In this document: positions 8,858 to 17,780 of the stretch, in pieces | How positions within the stretch are numbered: the stretch's first letter is position 1 | Layout: each line of letters begins with the position of its first letter | Notes under the pieces: model-generated | Seen by the model: the letters and a program-made list of their open reading frames with translations, nothing else | What the model was told of the DNA's origin: nothing | Databases searched by the model: none | Assembly (NCBI RefSeq): GCF_029635795.1 | Contig: NZ_CP114280.1 | Span: 2,790,001 to 2,854,000 of the forward strand | Source of the DNA: Dickeya lacustris | GTDB lineage: Bacteria; Pseudomonadota; Gammaproteobacteria; Enterobacterales; Enterobacteriaceae | DNA: 64,000 bases | Direction of reading: 5' to 3' | Made by a program: the position numbers and the translations under genes

Positions 8858-10402
8858 ATGGCAGTTTCTCAACCGCTTCCCGCCGAACCCGGCGGTGCGG
8901 AGTACCTGCGCGCGGTACTGCGCGCGCCGGTGTACGAAGTGGCGCAAGTGACGCCGCTGGAGCCGATGGATAAGTTGTCATCGCGCCTGGGTAACGTCAT
9001 TTTGGTCAAACGTGAAGACCGCCAGGCGGTACACAGCTTTAAGCTGCGTGGCGCTTACGCCATGATGGCAAGCCTGAGCGAGACGCAAAAAGCGCACGGC
9101 GTGGTGACGGCATCGGCCGGGAACCACGCGCAGGGCGTGGCGTTATCCGCCAGCCGCCTGGGTATTCGGGCGTTGATTGTGATGCCGGTTGCCACCGCAG
9201 ACATTAAAGTCGATGCGGTGCGTGATTTTGGCGGCGAAGTGTTGCTGCATGGCGCGAACTTCGATGAAGCCAAAGCCAAAGCCATTGCGCTGTCACAGCA
9301 GCAACACATGACCTTTGTGCCGCCGTTTGACCACCCGGCGGTGATTGCCGGGCAGGGTACGCTGGCGATGGAGCTGTTGCAGCAAGACGCGCACCTCGAC
9401 CGGGTGTTTGTACCGGTCGGCGGCGGCGGGCTGGCGGCGGGCGTCGCGGTGCTTATCAAACAGCTGATGCCACAGATTCAGGTTATCGGTGTTGAAGCCG
9501 AAGACTCCGCTTGCCTGCGCGCTGCGCTGGATGCCGGCCAGCCGGTGGACTTGCCGCGCGTCGGGCTGTTTGCCGAAGGGGTGGCGGTAAAACGCATTGG
9601 TGACGAAACCTTCCGCCTGTGCCGGGAATATCTGGATGATGTGATAACGGTCGATAGCGATGCCATTTGCGCGGCGGTGAAAGACCTGTTCGAAGATGTG
9701 CGCGCCATTGCCGAGCCGTCCGGTGCGCTGGCGCTGGCTGGCATGAAAAAATACATCCAGCAGCACAACATTCAGGGCGAGCGGCTGGCGCATATTCTCT
9801 CGGGGGCGAACGTCAACTTCCACGGCTTGCGTTATGTTTCCGAGCGCTGTGAGCTGGGCGAGCAGCGCGAAGCGCTGATGGCTGTCACCATTCCCGAGCA
9901 GAAAGGCAGTTTTCTCAAATTCTGCCAGTTGCTGGGCGGGCGATCTGTCACCGAATTTAACTACCGCTATGCTCACGCCGATAACGCCTGCATTTTTGTT
10001 GGCGTGCGCTTAACGCGCGGCAGCGCAGAGCGGCATGAAATTCTGTCACAGTTGCAGGCGGGCGGTTATCAGGTGGTGGATTTGTCTGATGACGAGATGG
10101 CGAAACTGCATGTGCGCTACATGGTCGGTGGCCGTCCTTCCAAGCCGCTCAAAGAGCGTCTCTACAGTTTTGAGTTCCCGGAATCACCGGGCGCGCTGTT
10201 GAAATTCCTCAACACGCTGGGGACGCACTGGAATATTACGCTGTTTCATTACCGCAGCCACGGCACCGATTTTGGCCGGGTGCTGGCGGGATTTGAGCGC
10301 ACCGAGCACGACCCGGCGTTTGAGCAACATCTTCAGGCGCTCGGTTACGAGTGCCATGACGAATCGCAAAACCCGGCGTTTCGTTTCTTCCTGCAAGGCT
10401 AG
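8858..10402 (+). CDS. ilvA: Threonine deaminase, biosynthetic
   Basis: The 514-aa enzyme converts threonine to 2-oxobutanoate, the committed step to isoleucine. The PLP lysine is Lys62 in SFKLRGAY, the phosphate loop is VGGGGLAAG, and two ACT-like regulatory repeats occupy about residues 340-514, where isoleucine and valine are known to act. The C-terminal domain distinguishes it from the short catabolic TdcB type. It is the last gene of ilvGMEDA and a hairpin follows. Confidence 0.97.
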   Translation: MAVSQPLPAEPGGAEYLRAVLRAPVYEVAQVTPLEPMDKLSSRLGNVILVKREDRQAVHSFKLRGAYAMMASLSETQKAHGVVTASAGNHAQGVALSASRLGIRALIVMPVATADIKVDAVRDFGGEVLLHGANFDEAKAKAIALSQQQHMTFVPPFDHPAVIAGQGTLAMELLQQDAHLDRVFVPVGGGGLAAGVAVLIKQLMPQIQVIGVEAEDSACLRAALDAGQPVDLPRVGLFAEGVAVKRIGDETFRLCREYLDDVITVDSDAICAAVKDLFEDVRAIAEPSGALALAGMKKYIQQHNIQGERLAHILSGANVNFHGLRYVSERCELGEQREALMAVTIPEQKGSFLKFCQLLGGRSVTEFNYRYAHADNACIFVGVRLTRGSAERHEILSQLQAGGYQVVDLSDDEMAKLHVRYMVGGRPSKPLKERLYSFEFPESPGALLKFLNTLGTHWNITLFHYRSHGTDFGRVLAGFERTEHDPAFEQHLQALGYECHDESQNPAFRFFLQG

Positions 10403-10420
10403 CGTCAGTTAGCCTCACCT

Positions 10421-10455
10421 CATGCGCCCGACGGTGTGACGCCGCCGGGCGCATG
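10421..10455 (+). terminator. Probable ilvGMEDA terminator, palindromic repeat copy 1
   Basis: CATGCGCCCG at 10421 pairs with CGGGCGCATG ending at 10455, followed by TTATTTT. A second copy sharing the right half (ACGCCGCCGGGCGCATGTTA) lies at 11450-11480, so this terminator also behaves like a dispersed palindromic repeat. Confidence 0.7.
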
Positions 10456-10512
10456 TTATTTTGAGCCGCACTGCGGTAGGCTTGATGTCTCATTCGTCAA
10501 GGACATCACATC

Positions 10513-11253
10513 ATGGCAACGGGATTTAACGGCTTTCCCCCCCAGGCGCTGACGTTTTTACAGCAGGTACGCCAGCAAGACAGTAAAGAGTGGTTTGAAG
10601 ATCACCGGCAAACGTATGAAAACCAATTGTTGACGCCGTTTCGCGCGCTGGTGGAAACCCTCTCCATCACCATGCTGCAAATTGACGATCACATCGAGAC
10701 TCGCCCGGCGGTGGGCAAAACGTTGTCCCGTATTCACCGCGATACCCGTTTTTCCCACGACAAATCCCGCTACCGCGACAAAATGTGGTTTACCTTCAAA
10801 CGCACGCCGAAAGACTGGACGGATTCACCGGTCTATTTTTTCGAGCTGACCCCAACGGACTGGCGCTATGGTCTTGGCTATTACAGCGCCAGCCGTGCCA
10901 CCATGGAGTTGTTCCGGCAGACGGTGCGCGATAATCCACAGGGTTTTCTGACGGTAGCGGCATGTCTTGGTGGTGAGTTTGAGTTGGTCGGGGAGAGTTA
11001 CAAACGGCCATTGATTAAAGAGCAGCCAGCGGAACTGGCACACTGGTACAACCGTAAATCGTTCGCGGTGATGGCAACCCGGCAAGATCTGGAACCGGTG
11101 TTGAGCGGGGAACTCGCCTCAATACTCGCGACAGGGTTTACGCAACTGGAACCGCTCTACCACTATCTGATGAAGATTGAAATGCTGAAAAAAGCAGCGG
11201 AGCCCGAGAAAATCAGCCCCGCCTTTATGGATGAGCGCTGGTTGAGTCGTTGA
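10513..11253 (+). CDS. DUF2461 (TIGR02453) family protein of unknown function
   Basis: The 246-aa soluble protein starts FNGFPPQALTFLQQVRQQDSKEWF and contains the IHRDTRFSHDKSRYRD stretch, both typical of the DUF2461/TIGR02453 family. No biochemical role is established that I know of. There is no signal peptide or membrane segment. It stands alone between the ilv terminator and a decayed gene on the opposite strand. The start follows AAGGACATCACATC. Confidence 0.82.
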   Translation: MATGFNGFPPQALTFLQQVRQQDSKEWFEDHRQTYENQLLTPFRALVETLSITMLQIDDHIETRPAVGKTLSRIHRDTRFSHDKSRYRDKMWFTFKRTPKDWTDSPVYFFELTPTDWRYGLGYYSASRATMELFRQTVRDNPQGFLTVAACLGGEFELVGESYKRPLIKEQPAELAHWYNRKSFAVMATRQDLEPVLSGELASILATGFTQLEPLYHYLMKIEMLKKAAEPEKISPAFMDERWLSR

Positions 11254-11256
11254 AGG

Positions 11257-11410
11257 TTATTTTCCCTTCATCATTAAATCCGGCACCATCAAATCCGTCA
11301 CTATCAAATAAATAGCCCTGACGGTCATCGTGATTAAACATCAGGGTGATTAAGCATCAGGTTAGCGAGATGGCCGGGCGCGTTGGGGTCATACCTCTCT
11401 TTGACACAAG
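11257..11410 (-). pseudogene. Decayed C-terminal fragment of an LprI-like gene
   Basis: Read on the minus strand, one frame gives KERYDPNAPGHLANLMLN, which aligns with KEMYDQKAPYHLANLTLN of the intact LprI-like protein at 13491-14255. A second frame gives QGYLFDS, matching EGYLFDY near the C-terminus of that protein. A third gives DLMMKGK followed by a stop at 11257, matching its end YLMVKGK. About 50 residues between the blocks are missing and the blocks lie in different frames. It is therefore a paralogue relic with a deletion and frameshifts. Confidence 0.8.
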
Positions 11411-11449
11411 CCCGTTTCTATTCGCGTGTTTCCGTGCGCCTCGCCTTAT

Positions 11450-11480
11450 ATGCCCGGCGGTGTTACGCCGCCGGGCGCAT
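11450..11480. repeat. GC-rich palindrome, copy 2
   Basis: A perfect inverted repeat GCCCGGCGG (11452-11460) / CCGCCGGGC (11468-11476) is flanked by AT...GCAT and followed by GTTATTT. Its right half is the same as that of the hairpin after ilvA. It has a REP/BIME-like character and does not lie directly at the end of an intact gene here. Confidence 0.7.
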
Positions 11481-11508
11481 GTTATTTAGACGCCGAGCGA
11501 AATAAGCC

Positions 11509-11570
11509 TGTAGTTGAATTTCTGTATAGTTGAATTTCTGTGTAGCTGAAATTCTATGTAGTTGAAATTC
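11509..11570. repeat. Four-copy 16-bp tandem repeat upstream of the AraC gene
   Basis: One 14-bp and three 16-bp units have the form TGTATAGTTGAATTTC, ending at 11570. Units 1-2 end GAATTTC and units 3-4 end GAAATTC, so the two halves of the array are also inverted with respect to that heptamer. The array ends 51 bp before the regulator start and could affect its promoter. Confidence 0.8.
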
Positions 11571-11621
11571 TGACCAGTAAATGATTTTATAGAGTGATTA
11601 ATATTCATTAACTCTTCATGG

Positions 11622-12461
11622 ATGAGGTATCAGGCATTGGCGTTACAATCAACCGAATGGTTCAGTCGAAATGGAATCGAATGCTCCAGGGTCATCGCCT
11701 GTCATTCTGGGTTTCCCAGACATTTACATGATGAATATGTTATCAGTGCGAATCTGACGGGTATTGAGGAAATTTGGCTGTCAGGGAAAACGGCTTTCGT
11801 TAAAAGCGGTGAGGTGACGCTATATAATCCTGGAACGATCCAGGCATCGCGTTTTGGCAGTCAAAGTGTGGATTTTGTCAGCGTTCACCTGCCTCAGTCA
11901 GTCATCAAAACCCTGGCGGATGAAGATAATCTGCGTAGCGATCACGAGGCTCCGTTTTTACGTGAAGGTATTCTCAATAACCCACGTTTATTTCATTCAT
12001 TATGTCGTTTTACCTCTTCTGCTCGTCAAGATTCCAGTGTGAGTCAGGAACAAGAGCAGGAGTTAATGGTGCTGTGTGGTGAATTGCTTGAAACACACGC
12101 CGTGTTGCAAGGGAATGATGAAAAGAGAATCGGATTGGTTATTGAATATTTACGCGAGCACCTTAATGTCAAACCTGAACTGGAAAAACTGGCTCATATT
12201 GCCGGGTTAAGTAAATATCATTTTGTTCGTCTTTTTACCCAGCGTATCGGTATGCCTCCGCTGCAATATCATATGCAGTTACGTCTGCATCAGGCGCGTA
12301 ATTTGTTGCGACGAAATATTCATCCGATTGATACAGCCATTGCGCTTGGATTTTACGACCAGAGTCATTTTATTAATTCTTTTCGTAAAGTAATGGGGAC
12401 GACGCCCCATTACTATATTTCGCAAGTCGGATCAGCGCACAATAAATTCCCGATAGCCTGA
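11622..12461 (+). CDS. AraC-family transcriptional regulator
   Basis: The 279-aa protein has an N-terminal cupin-type AraC-binding domain (about 15-150; HSGFPRHLHDEY and GEVTLYNPG) and a C-terminal double HTH (about 168-270; ELEKLAHIAGLSKYHFVRLFTQRIGMPPLQYHMQ and IDTAIALGFYDQSHFINSFRK). It converges on a LysE-type exporter gene with 30 bp of overlap at the 3' ends. AraC/LysE pairs are common, so it may control that exporter in response to an amino acid-like ligand; this is an inference. Confidence 0.88.
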   Translation: MRYQALALQSTEWFSRNGIECSRVIACHSGFPRHLHDEYVISANLTGIEEIWLSGKTAFVKSGEVTLYNPGTIQASRFGSQSVDFVSVHLPQSVIKTLADEDNLRSDHEAPFLREGILNNPRLFHSLCRFTSSARQDSSVSQEQEQELMVLCGELLETHAVLQGNDEKRIGLVIEYLREHLNVKPELEKLAHIAGLSKYHFVRLFTQRIGMPPLQYHMQLRLHQARNLLRRNIHPIDTAIALGFYDQSHFINSFRKVMGTTPHYYISQVGSAHNKFPIA

Positions 12462-13070
12462 TACGATGACATAAATAGCGAAGTAGCTGAAAATGAATGC
12501 CGATGCAATATAGGAATACTTCAGTAAACGATGTCCCAATAGTTTACCGCCAAAACTACCGATGAGGCATAGCACGCAAGTCCAGAACACTCCTGCAATA
12601 AAGAACCCCGCTAAAAACCAGGCAGAGGTGGTGATGCTGTGTTGACCCATCCGGGAAATGAGCGCGCCTCCCACCGTGGCAAACCAAAGAATAGCCGTAG
12701 GAGAGGACATCGCGAGCAGGATTCCCCGCCCGAATTCGCGCAGCAATGAACGATACTGGTGTGTTTCTTTCACGTTCAATTCCACCGTTTTTCGAAGCGC
12801 AGTGATGAGCATTTTCCCCGCGAACCACAAAAGCATCGCGCCACCACCAATCCACAACACCCAGCGCACAACGTCATACTGGAGCAGCACGGCCATGCCG
12901 GCGAGCGCCAGTAACGCATAGGTTAAATCACCGATACATGTGCCGACACCCAGCGAGAAACCATGAAAATATCCCCGCTGCATGGCCAGAGTTATCATGG
13001 CGATATTGGCGATGCCAATGTCAAGGCACAGTGAAAGGCTGAGTAAAAAGCCGTTCGAGAACGCAATCAT
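12432..13070 (-). CDS. LysE/RhtB-family amino acid exporter
   Basis: The 212-aa hydrophobic protein has about six predicted membrane segments. The family-typical N-terminus (FSNGFLLSLSLCLDIGIANIAM) and an SSPTAILWFATVGGAL segment identify the LysE superfamily of inner-membrane exporters. The substrate cannot be told from sequence. Its ATG overlaps the TGA of the preceding small ORF (ATGA at 13067-13070), which suggests coupled translation. It converges on the AraC gene. Confidence 0.88.
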   Translation of the reverse strand: MIAFSNGFLLSLSLCLDIGIANIAMITLAMQRGYFHGFSLGVGTCIGDLTYALLALAGMAVLLQYDVVRWVLWIGGGAMLLWFAGKMLITALRKTVELNVKETHQYRSLLREFGRGILLAMSSPTAILWFATVGGALISRMGQHSITTSAWFLAGFFIAGVFWTCVLCLIGSFGGKLLGHRLLKYSYIASAFIFSYFAIYVIVSGYREFIVR

Positions 13071-13358
13071 AGTGTGAACCCTTTGATTTTCTGATCATAT
13101 TCGAGCATATCAACGGTTTTACCAAGACGACTAAGTAATAAGTCAGTTTCTGCACGCTGGTGGTGAGGTGAGTATTGCCGCAGAAATTGCATGGCTTGCG
13201 CCATATCACCAGCCAGAACTGAATGGGTCATGGTTGCCGCCAATTTGAACAGGATGAATAAGATTGAGCGCGACAGGCGAGAGCGAGTCGGGCAAGGGGA
13301 TATCGACCATATGGATATGGTAGGCACGGGCAGCGGGCCAGAATGATGTCGTAAACAT
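13067..13358 (-). pseudogene. Frameshifted small ORF upstream of the LysE-type gene
   Basis: An ATG at 13358 has a strong AAGGAAATCGA ribosome-binding site and opens a 50-codon frame (MFTTSFWPAARAYHIHMVDI...) that stops at 13206. The adjacent frame, with no good start of its own, runs on to 13067 and encodes GDMAQAMQFLRQYSPHHQRA and ends KIKGFTL, with ATGA coupling to the exporter gene. Joining the two by one frameshift gives about 97 residues. I do not recognise the family. Either a broken gene, a sequencing error or, less likely, a recoded gene. Confidence 0.45.
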
Positions 13359-13490
13359 TCGATTTCCTTCCATTAGAAATGACGAGATGCTTACTTAATC
13401 ACTGGCGGCATGGCGGGTATTGGAAAGAATTGCGCTAACGTTGCCTTTTTTATCAATTTAGCAACATGCCTCTTTCCGGTTATGGCTGCA

Positions 13491-14255
13491 TTACTTCCCC
13501 TTTACCATCAAATAATCAAACAGATAGCCTTCACCGGCGGCATCAAATACCGTGATTTGCAACTGGCGGTTATCGACGCAGGTGAGCAGTAGCTTTTTCT
13601 GCCCGCCAAAGCTGCCTTCGGCCAGGCCAATCGCCTGAGTGTCGCTCATCTGGCGTGCCGTCAGGGTGAAATCGTCCAGTTTATTGGCATAGCGAAAGGC
13701 GACGGAACCGCTGGCGGTGAGTTCGCCGTCTTCATTATTGAGCGTCAGGTTAGCGAGATGATAGGGCGCTTTCTGGTCATACATCTCTTTGAAGTAATCA
13801 CTGAGCTCGGCGTATTCCTGCGCGGAGAGTTGCAGGTAATATTCGTAGCTGTAATCGCCATCAAAGCAGCGGTTACGACGCGCGGGCGTAATGGCGTCCG
13901 GCAGCGTGTGCTGGGTGACATCGTTCAGGTAGCGCAAGCGACTGAGCTGCTGCTGGTAGCTTTGTTGCAGGCAGGCTTCGTCGCGGCAACTGTTGCGGCG
14001 GGTCAGCCAACTGCGTTGGAATTGCGTCAGGCTTTTATCTTGTGCGTCGCGCTCCGGGTTGCCGGTGAGCAACGCGCGTGATTTTTGCCATTCCTTTCCC
14101 AGTTCGTCATCTAACTGACTGAGTGCCGGTATCTGGCAGATCAGCTTTTCTTGTGCCGATGTTGCCTGTTGGCAGGGAAAACTGGCTGCCAATGCCGGAA
14201 GCGCACCGCCTCCCAGCAGCAGTGGCAGCAGCCACGTTGCAAGCGTTCGTTTCAT
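13491..14255 (-). CDS. LprI-like (DUF1311) secreted protein
   Basis: The 254-aa protein has an N-terminal signal peptide (MKRTLATWLLPLLLGGG, cleavage after ALA) and a cysteine-rich LprI-type domain (about 25-110; FPCQQATSAQEKLICQIPALSQLDDELGKEW and RRNSCRDEACLQQSY). LprI-type proteins are periplasmic or envelope proteins, one of which inhibits lysozyme; function here is unproven. The start at 14255 lies two bases after the ilvY stop (TAATAATG) so it is probably cotranscribed with ilvY. A decayed paralogue lies at 11257-11410. Confidence 0.8.
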   Translation of the reverse strand: MKRTLATWLLPLLLGGGALPALAASFPCQQATSAQEKLICQIPALSQLDDELGKEWQKSRALLTGNPERDAQDKSLTQFQRSWLTRRNSCRDEACLQQSYQQQLSRLRYLNDVTQHTLPDAITPARRNRCFDGDYSYEYYLQLSAQEYAELSDYFKEMYDQKAPYHLANLTLNNEDGELTASGSVAFRYANKLDDFTLTARQMSDTQAIGLAEGSFGGQKKLLLTCVDNRQLQITVFDAAGEGYLFDYLMVKGK

Positions 14256-14257
14256 TA

Positions 14258-15145
14258 TTATTTTTCCTGTAAGGTTTCCCAAAAGGCCGCTATTAACGGG
14301 TCGGTTAGGTGTTTTTTTTGTACACAGACACCCAGTTCAAACGGTTCCATAGCCTGAGCTTCTAATATCGACACCCGATTACGCACCGGTTCCGGGCTAT
14401 TTTCAAGTACCACATCAGGAATGAGAGCGATACCGCAACCGAGCGCCACCATCGACACCATCGCCTCGTGGCCGGAAACGGTGGCATAAATCGGCGGATT
14501 GGTAATATGTTGGCGACGAAACCACACGTCGATACGTTTTCGCACCGGGCCGTGCTCCGGCAAGATAAACGGAATTTGCGACCAGTCTGGCTGAGGCTGT
14601 AACGCTTGGGTTTGCACCGGGCAAGGCAGCGCCGGAATAATCAATACCAGCGGAACGCTGCCAATCGGCATAAATTCGACGCTGGCAGGCAGGCTTTCCG
14701 GGTGCCCGGCGATGCCCAAATCCGCTTCATTGGATTGAACTTTGTCGAGCGCGTCGGCGGCATCGCCCGTGGTGAGTTTGATTTCCACCAGCGGATGGCG
14801 CGCCCGGAAGCGATCCAGAATCGGCGGCAGATGGCTATAGGCGGCGGTAACAGAGCAGAACAGCCGCAGTTCACCACTGAGTGACTGCCCCTGCTGTTGT
14901 AACACGAAACGCAATTGCTGATATTGCAGCAGGGTTTGCTGCGCGAAGGTCTTGAGGTGCTCGCCGGCATCCGTCAGGCGCACGGTGCGATTATCACGTA
15001 AAAACAGCGCCTGACCGAGGTCTTCTTCGAGCCGCTGAATCTGGCGTGAGAGCGTGGAAGGGCTGATATGCATCGCTTTGGCGGTGCGACCAAAGTGGCG
15101 GCTCTCTGCCAAATGCAAAAACAGCTTCAGATCGCGTAAATCCAT
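14258..15145 (-). CDS. ilvY: LysR-family activator of ilvC
   Basis: The 295-aa protein begins MDLRDLKLFLHLAESRHFGR with a LysR HTH (HISPSTLSRQIQRLEEDLG) and has the effector domain with FCSVTAAYSHLPPILDRF and GHEAMVSMVALGCGIAL, close to E. coli IlvY. It activates ilvC when acetolactate or acetohydroxybutyrate accumulates and represses its own gene. The start at 15145 is chosen by alignment; the open frame extends 12 codons upstream. It is divergent from ilvC with 158 bp between. Confidence 0.95.
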   Translation of the reverse strand: MDLRDLKLFLHLAESRHFGRTAKAMHISPSTLSRQIQRLEEDLGQALFLRDNRTVRLTDAGEHLKTFAQQTLLQYQQLRFVLQQQGQSLSGELRLFCSVTAAYSHLPPILDRFRARHPLVEIKLTTGDAADALDKVQSNEADLGIAGHPESLPASVEFMPIGSVPLVLIIPALPCPVQTQALQPQPDWSQIPFILPEHGPVRKRIDVWFRRQHITNPPIYATVSGHEAMVSMVALGCGIALIPDVVLENSPEPVRNRVSILEAQAMEPFELGVCVQKKHLTDPLIAAFWETLQEK

Positions 15146-15166
15146 GCGTGCTCTCTCGTTATGATG

Positions 15167-15250
15167 TTGCAATTCTTGCAATATGACGTTGTTAATATAT
15201 CAATTTAAGCAATGTATTTCCTGTCATATGATAATGACATTGTGACAGCG
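15167..15250. promoter_or_regulatory. ilvY-ilvC divergent control region
   Basis: Two self-complementary TTGCAA hexamers (15167-15172 and 15176-15181) and a further AAGCAATGTATT lie between the divergent starts. This fits the tandem operators that IlvY is known to bind in E. coli. GATAAT near 15230 is a plausible ilvC -10 element with no good -35, as expected for an activator-dependent promoter. Exact operator limits are inferred. Confidence 0.5.
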
Positions 15251-15303
15251 GCAAGCGCCGCTTTCGATAAACACCCAATACGATATCAAATGGAGCACCT
15301 CGC

Positions 15304-16782
15304 ATGGCCAATTACTTCAACACACTGAATTTGCGTCAGCAGCTGGCGCAACTGGGCAAATGCCGTTTTATGGGCCGCGATGAGTTTGCGGACGAAGCCA
15401 GCTACCTGAAAGGCAAGAAAGTGGTGATCGTGGGGTGTGGCGCTCAGGGCCTGAACCAGGGCCTGAACATGCGTGATTCTGGTCTGGATATTTCTTATGC
15501 GCTGCGTGCTGAGGCGATTGCGGAAAAACGTGCTTCATGGCGTAAGGCAACCGAGAACGGCTTTAACGTCGGCACCTATGAAGAGCTGATCCCGCAGGCC
15601 GACCTGGTGGTTAACCTGACGCCGGACAAACAGCACTCCGCAGTGGTGCAGGCAGTTCAGCCGTTGATGAAACAAGGCGCGGCGCTGGGCTATTCCCACG
15701 GTTTTAACATCGTTGAAGTCGGCGAGCAGATTCGTAAAGACCTGACCGTTGTCATGGTAGCGCCGAAGTGCCCGGGTACTGAAGTGCGTGAAGAGTACAA
15801 ACGTGGTTTCGGCGTGCCGACCCTTATCGCCGTTCACCCGGAAAATGACCCGAAAGGCGAAGGCATGGCGATTGCCAAAGCCTGGGCTGCGGCAACCGGT
15901 GGCCATCGCGCGGGCGTACTGGAGTCCTCTTTTGTTGCGGAAGTGAAATCTGACCTGATGGGCGAGCAAACCATCCTGTGTGGTATGTTGCAGGCCGGTT
16001 CTTTGTTGAGCTTCGATAAGCTGGTGGCTGAAGGTGTTGACCCGGCCTATGCCGAGAAACTGATCCAATTCGGCTGGGAAACCATCACCGAAGCGCTGAA
16101 GCAGGGCGGTATCACCCTGATGATGGATAGACTCTCCAACCCGGCTAAACTGCGTGCGTTCGCGTTGTCTGAACAGCTGAAAGGCATCATGGCACCGCTG
16201 TTCCAGAAACACATGGACGACATCATCTCTGGCGAGTTCTCCAGCGGTATGATGGCTGACTGGGCCAATGATGACGTGAAACTGCTGACCTGGCGTGAAG
16301 AAACCGGCAAAACCGCGTTTGAAAACGCGCCGCAGTTCGAAGGTAAAATCGACGAGCAGGAATACTTCGACAACGGCGTACTGATGATTGCGATGGTGAA
16401 AGCCGGTGTAGAACTGGCGTTCGAAACCATGGTGAGCTCCGGTATCATCGAAGAATCTGCCTACTACGAATCACTGCACGAACTGCCGCTGATTGCCAAC
16501 ACCATTGCTCGTAAGCGCCTGTACGAAATGAACGTGGTGATTTCTGATACCGCTGAATACGGTAACTACCTGTTCGCCAATGCCGCCGTGCCTTTGCTCA
16601 AAGGGGCATTTATGGACAGCCTGCAACCGGGCGATTTGGGTAAACCGGTTGCCGCGTCAGCGGTGGATAACGCCCAACTGCGTGATGCGAATGATGCTAT
16701 CCGCAATCACCCGATTGAAGTGATCGGTAAAAAATTGCGTGGCTACATGACCGATATGAAACGCATTGCCGTCGCGGGTTAA
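15304..16782 (+). CDS. ilvC: Ketol-acid reductoisomerase, class II (long form)
   Basis: The 492-aa protein has the N-terminal NADPH Rossmann domain ([30 protein letters not shown], about 38-67) and a duplicated C-terminal KARI domain typical of the enterobacterial long form. It isomerises and reduces acetolactate and acetohydroxybutyrate with NADPH and Mg. Length matches E. coli IlvC (491 aa). It is transcribed alone from the IlvY-controlled region; a strong terminator follows. Confidence 0.97.
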   Translation: MANYFNTLNLRQQLAQLGKCRFMGRDEFADEASYLKGKKVVIVGCGAQGLNQGLNMRDSGLDISYALRAEAIAEKRASWRKATENGFNVGTYEELIPQADLVVNLTPDKQHSAVVQAVQPLMKQGAALGYSHGFNIVEVGEQIRKDLTVVMVAPKCPGTEVREEYKRGFGVPTLIAVHPENDPKGEGMAIAKAWAAATGGHRAGVLESSFVAEVKSDLMGEQTILCGMLQAGSLLSFDKLVAEGVDPAYAEKLIQFGWETITEALKQGGITLMMDRLSNPAKLRAFALSEQLKGIMAPLFQKHMDDIISGEFSSGMMADWANDDVKLLTWREETGKTAFENAPQFEGKIDEQEYFDNGVLMIAMVKAGVELAFETMVSSGIIEESAYYESLHELPLIANTIARKRLYEMNVVISDTAEYGNYLFANAAVPLLKGAFMDSLQPGDLGKPVAASAVDNAQLRDANDAIRNHPIEVIGKKLRGYMTDMKRIAVAG

Positions 16783-16807
16783 TTTTACCTGTCGCCGATA
16801 AATATTA

Positions 16808-16835
16808 ACGGGGTGCCTTGGCACCCCGTTTTTTT
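16808..16835 (+). terminator. ilvC terminator
   Basis: The stem ACGGGGTGCC / GGCACCCCGT with a TT loop is followed by seven T. It is placed 26 nt after the ilvC stop and just before the converging transporter gene. Confidence 0.93.
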
Positions 16836-16844
16836 GTCGCTTAT

Positions 16845-17780
16845 TTAGGCTTTGGCTTGAGCAACAACCCGCGATTCTGTCGTGGGGCGTTTATACCACC
16901 AGATACCGATCAACACTGTTACCACTCCCAGCCATTGTAAGGGCGCCAGTTTTTCGTCGAAGATGAAAAAACCGAACAGAATCGCAATCACCGGGCGAGC
17001 CAATGTCGAGATAGAGGCAAGCAGAATATCTACATGTTTGAGCGCATAGGCCATTAAACCATGGCCTAATAATTGGCTGATGAGCGCTAATAAAATAATA
17101 ATGGCCCAACCCGTGGGAGAACTTGGCAGAATAGTTTGACTGGTTGCCAGCGCTAAAGGCAGCAATAAAATGGCACAAGTAAAACTATTCCAAATGATAA
17201 TTTTCTTCGAGGTGAAATAATCACGCAGCGATTTCGTAAAAATAAGATAGATAGCATAGAATAGCGCCGAGTTAATGGCTAAGAGATCACCCGCCATTGA
17301 TTTCGGGGTCATTGCTATGGATGCATTGCCATCGAAGACCAACAGGCAGGCTCCGGCAATAGTTAATGTCAATGCGAAGAGTTTAAATGTGCCTATTTTC
17401 TCTTTCATAAATAAGAAGGAGAGTAGTGCAACAAAAACAGGTGAAAGATTCATTAATATCGCTGCATTTGCCAGACTGGTCATTTTTAACGCCCAATGAT
17501 TAGACAGCAAATCTATTGTCGATATGATGCCAGACAAAACTAATAAGGCGATCATTTTGCCTTTCCCGGCGTTATGGTTTGGCCCTTCCGTTATATTGCC
17601 TTTTTCAGCTGACCACGTGACAATCGCCGACGTTATCCCCCCAGCCAGAAACATACGTAACATCAATGTCGCAGTGGCATCAACTTCGCTGAATATCACA
17701 AATACGCCCGCAGACGTAATACCGATAGTGCTCACTATCAACGCCAGAATGGGTAGCAATCCAGGGTTATTTATCTTCAT
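16845..17780 (-). CDS. EamA-family (DMT) transporter
   Basis: The 311-aa protein has about ten hydrophobic segments in two EamA repeats (about 8-135 and 155-290), with EPLA-like features of the drug/metabolite transporter superfamily. It starts MKINNPGLLPILALIVSTIG. The substrate is unknown; relatives export amino acids or metabolites. It lies between ilvC and putP, in a segment that E. coli lacks at this place, and is more AT-rich than its neighbours, which may indicate acquisition. Confidence 0.82.
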   Translation of the reverse strand: MKINNPGLLPILALIVSTIGITSAGVFVIFSEVDATATLMLRMFLAGGITSAIVTWSAEKGNITEGPNHNAGKGKMIALLVLSGIISTIDLLSNHWALKMTSLANAAILMNLSPVFVALLSFLFMKEKIGTFKLFALTLTIAGACLLVFDGNASIAMTPKSMAGDLLAINSALFYAIYLIFTKSLRDYFTSKKIIIWNSFTCAILLLPLALATSQTILPSSPTGWAIIILLALISQLLGHGLMAYALKHVDILLASISTLARPVIAILFGFFIFDEKLAPLQWLGVVTVLIGIWWYKRPTTESRVVAQAKA

